A stretch of DNA of 64,000 nucleotides from Ligula intestinalis. Lineage: Eukaryota > Platyhelminthes > Cestoda > Diphyllobothriidea > Diphyllobothriidae. Shown here piece by piece: positions 37,301 to 40,300 of the stretch. The notes under the pieces were generated by a model, which saw nothing but the letters and a program-made list of their open reading frames with translations, did not search any database and was not told the origin of the DNA. Location: the NCBI GenBank assembly GCA_036362985.1, contig JAYGXS010000005.1:49430115-49494114 (forward strand), written 5' to 3'. The translations under genes and the position numbers were made by a program. The stretch's first letter is position 1. The number at the start of each line of letters is the position of its first letter.

Positions 37301-40300
37301 ACGTCTGCATTTGGAGACATTCATCTCCGGGGAGAAACGTGAACGGAGCGAATGAGACAGGTTTTAAACACCAGTCATGGATAGGCGACACAGCCAGTGT
37401 CCATCAATTGCAGCATCGATCGCCCTGTTGGCAGATTGTTTACTGTTCTCAACAGCCATTTGTAGTAAGTGGTTGGCCGACCACGCTGCCAACAGACTAA
37501 ACAAGCCTTTGATCTAACTACAGGTAAGAAGAGCCTTTTTCAACCAACTGTGCCACTGGATAGAGCTATTTAAAAAAAACAGATGGTGATACAGCACGCA
37601 AACTAACTGGCAGCCGCGGCAGTCGCTTCTGCGGCTACACCTGTGCCAAAAGGACGTTCGAATCGAGTTTAAGGGATAGTATTACGGGCGGATACACCAA
37701 ATACTCATAGGCAGTCCTGTGGATGCAGTTTTAGCGCAAGTCAAGCTTCGACAGATAATTTACCTAACTGTTAGGACGGCCTAACGAACAGCCTTAGCAA
37801 GCAGTAGCTTGTAAGCCATAGCCGCATTCCAAGCAGGCTATCGATCGGCCTACATAAGCGAACGTACACAAACCGTCAATCGATCGATAATTCAGAATTC
37901 AAACTACAGACATCCACTGAGCCAACAGCCAATGGGACCGGCCACTATTTCAGAAGGGAATCTGATTGGCTCAAGGGACATCGTTTGCACGCGTTTATTT
38001 CCTAAAATACGTTGTACCGCTCACACAAAAAGGACTTCTGCCGTTGAACACTTCTTGTCGTGTTCGTCCTCTGGGGACTCACACAAGGCATTATTGGGCG
38101 GGGATACCTCGGCCTGGGCATCCGTTACAACACGAACAGGCCTGTCTCCAGAGTTTAATTAATTCACCAGTCACTTCGTCCCGGCTACATTCCCTAAGTT
38201 GTTAACAATTGCCCTGAAATGGCAAAAATTTCCATCCCACGGCAGTTGATGAGCACACGTAAGCTTTCGGTAAATTCTCATCGGGCCAGTACGTATTAGA
38301 CATGCGGTCAATAATGTTCATCCTATCATACAGGAATAAGGGAAGACATCCGCAGTATGGCTGGGAAAATGTGACGCCGGAAGCTTCAACACTGAAAAAG
38401 AAGATGCGATCACTGGAACAAGGACTTTATTTTCCTAACGTTTCGGACTCCATCGGGAATTCTTAGTCCGAAACGTCAGGAAAATAAAGTTTTTGTTCCA
38501 ATGATCGCATCTTCTTCTTCTTCTTCTTCTTCAGAACTGCTGCCTGGAACTCGTATATTCTCCTCTATTGGCAAGCTTAAACACTGCTATTCTCGCGCAC
38601 AATGTGAACCTCGACGAAGCCTTCTGGGTGGTTATTAAGGTCCCACCAAACTACCCAAGTCCCTGGGCAAACGACTGCTAACAACAGCAAGAGCGATCAG
38701 TATACAGTTGCGAAAACCGGTCTTGTGTGCAGAAAAAGTCTTCTACAAGGTCCGCGCCTGACGTGGCCAACGGTCGCCTAACTACACTTCTCAGCAGGCC
38801 CCTTTTCTCCTCCCCCTCCGGTGCCCTGAACTGACTCCACCAACCCCCCCCCCAAACCGCGTAATCAGTCTTCCCTTATCGACCCCTCCCTGCCCCCATT
38901 CTCACGATCTACTTGTATGATAAGACGAACATTATTGCCCACTTGCTTAACTTGTACCCCGTTCCTATATAAATGTGCTGGCCCGATGATAATTTATCCA
39001 AAGCCAACAGCACAGTGAACATGTTAAGTTCAAAGAGGTTTTGAAATTTGACAGCACCTCCAAATTCGCGGTTAGCGGCTCCTCAGGGCTGTTTTTTGCT
39101 ACTGTCTGTGAAGACGTATTGCCTGCTCTGTTCGCAAAAAAGAGCATGCCTGGGAAATGATAGCAAAACAGTTGAATAATATTGGTAAAGAAGACACACG
39201 ATCGAGTACTGGAACAAATTTCACAATAACCATCCAGTTGCTAACAAACAGAGCTGTGTAAAAAATACTCTTTAAACGGATTCAGACTCACTGCAGTAAA
39301 CCAGAGGCCAGATATCTCCGTGACCAGTTCATGCGGAACAGTTATCCAAAAGCATTAATAAGCCGATGCCTACGCGTTCGGCCCCGGAGGACCCAGAAAG
39401 AAGAACCACCGAGGATATGGCACGCTCTGCCATACATAAAAGACGTCTCAGAAGCGATTGAGCACATCGTTGCGGGACTAAGTGTTGGAATTGCACACAA
39501 ACCCAGAGCTACAATGCGCAGCAGGGTGATGAAAATAAAAGACCGACTTATGCAGAATGAACAATCTGGAGTAGTATAGCACATCCCACGCCTAAACTGT
39601 CCCCGTAATTATACAGGTTAAACTGAACGCATGCCCGGATCGCGCATACGTGAACACAAGCAGGCCATGCGACGAGGCGACGAATCATCACAAGTTGCAA
39701 CTCACACCTATGAAACAGGCCATGAGTTCAACTTCGCTGCCGTCAAGGTACTCGCCCACGCGGGAAACAAGACGAGCAGAGAATTTATCGAAGCCTGGTC
39801 CACGGATGCAAATTCTGTCAACAGCTGTGTCAAATTGGCGCCGGCATACGGGGCCTTACGCTATTGTAAACGATCACATCCAGACGCCCGCCGTAATTAA
39901 TTGGCCCAACGTCCTCCATACTCACCCCATTTTCAGTGCTGACGTGGCCATTTGGCGCCCAAGCCTACACAAGCCCTCTTATATCATCCTCCTTCCCCCC
40001 TCCTACGACTTTTTTAATTGCTAATCCCTCCCACCATAAATATTACTTGTTTTATTGGCAATTCTATTTCTGTAAATATTTCCACCCGACATGTCGATCT
40101 TGCCTACTGGCACAGGCTAACACAGCCCACAGTGGCGAGTCGGCGACACAAACACAGAATTATTGATTTTCAACGCGTTCGAAATTTTAGTTATTGTACA
40201 CACGCCACAAGTATCTACCCTATTTGTTGCTGTTTTTCAACCTCTGACGATGGACTCCTGCAGGAGCCCGAAAGCTCAGGACAAAATACAGCTCGTTCCA

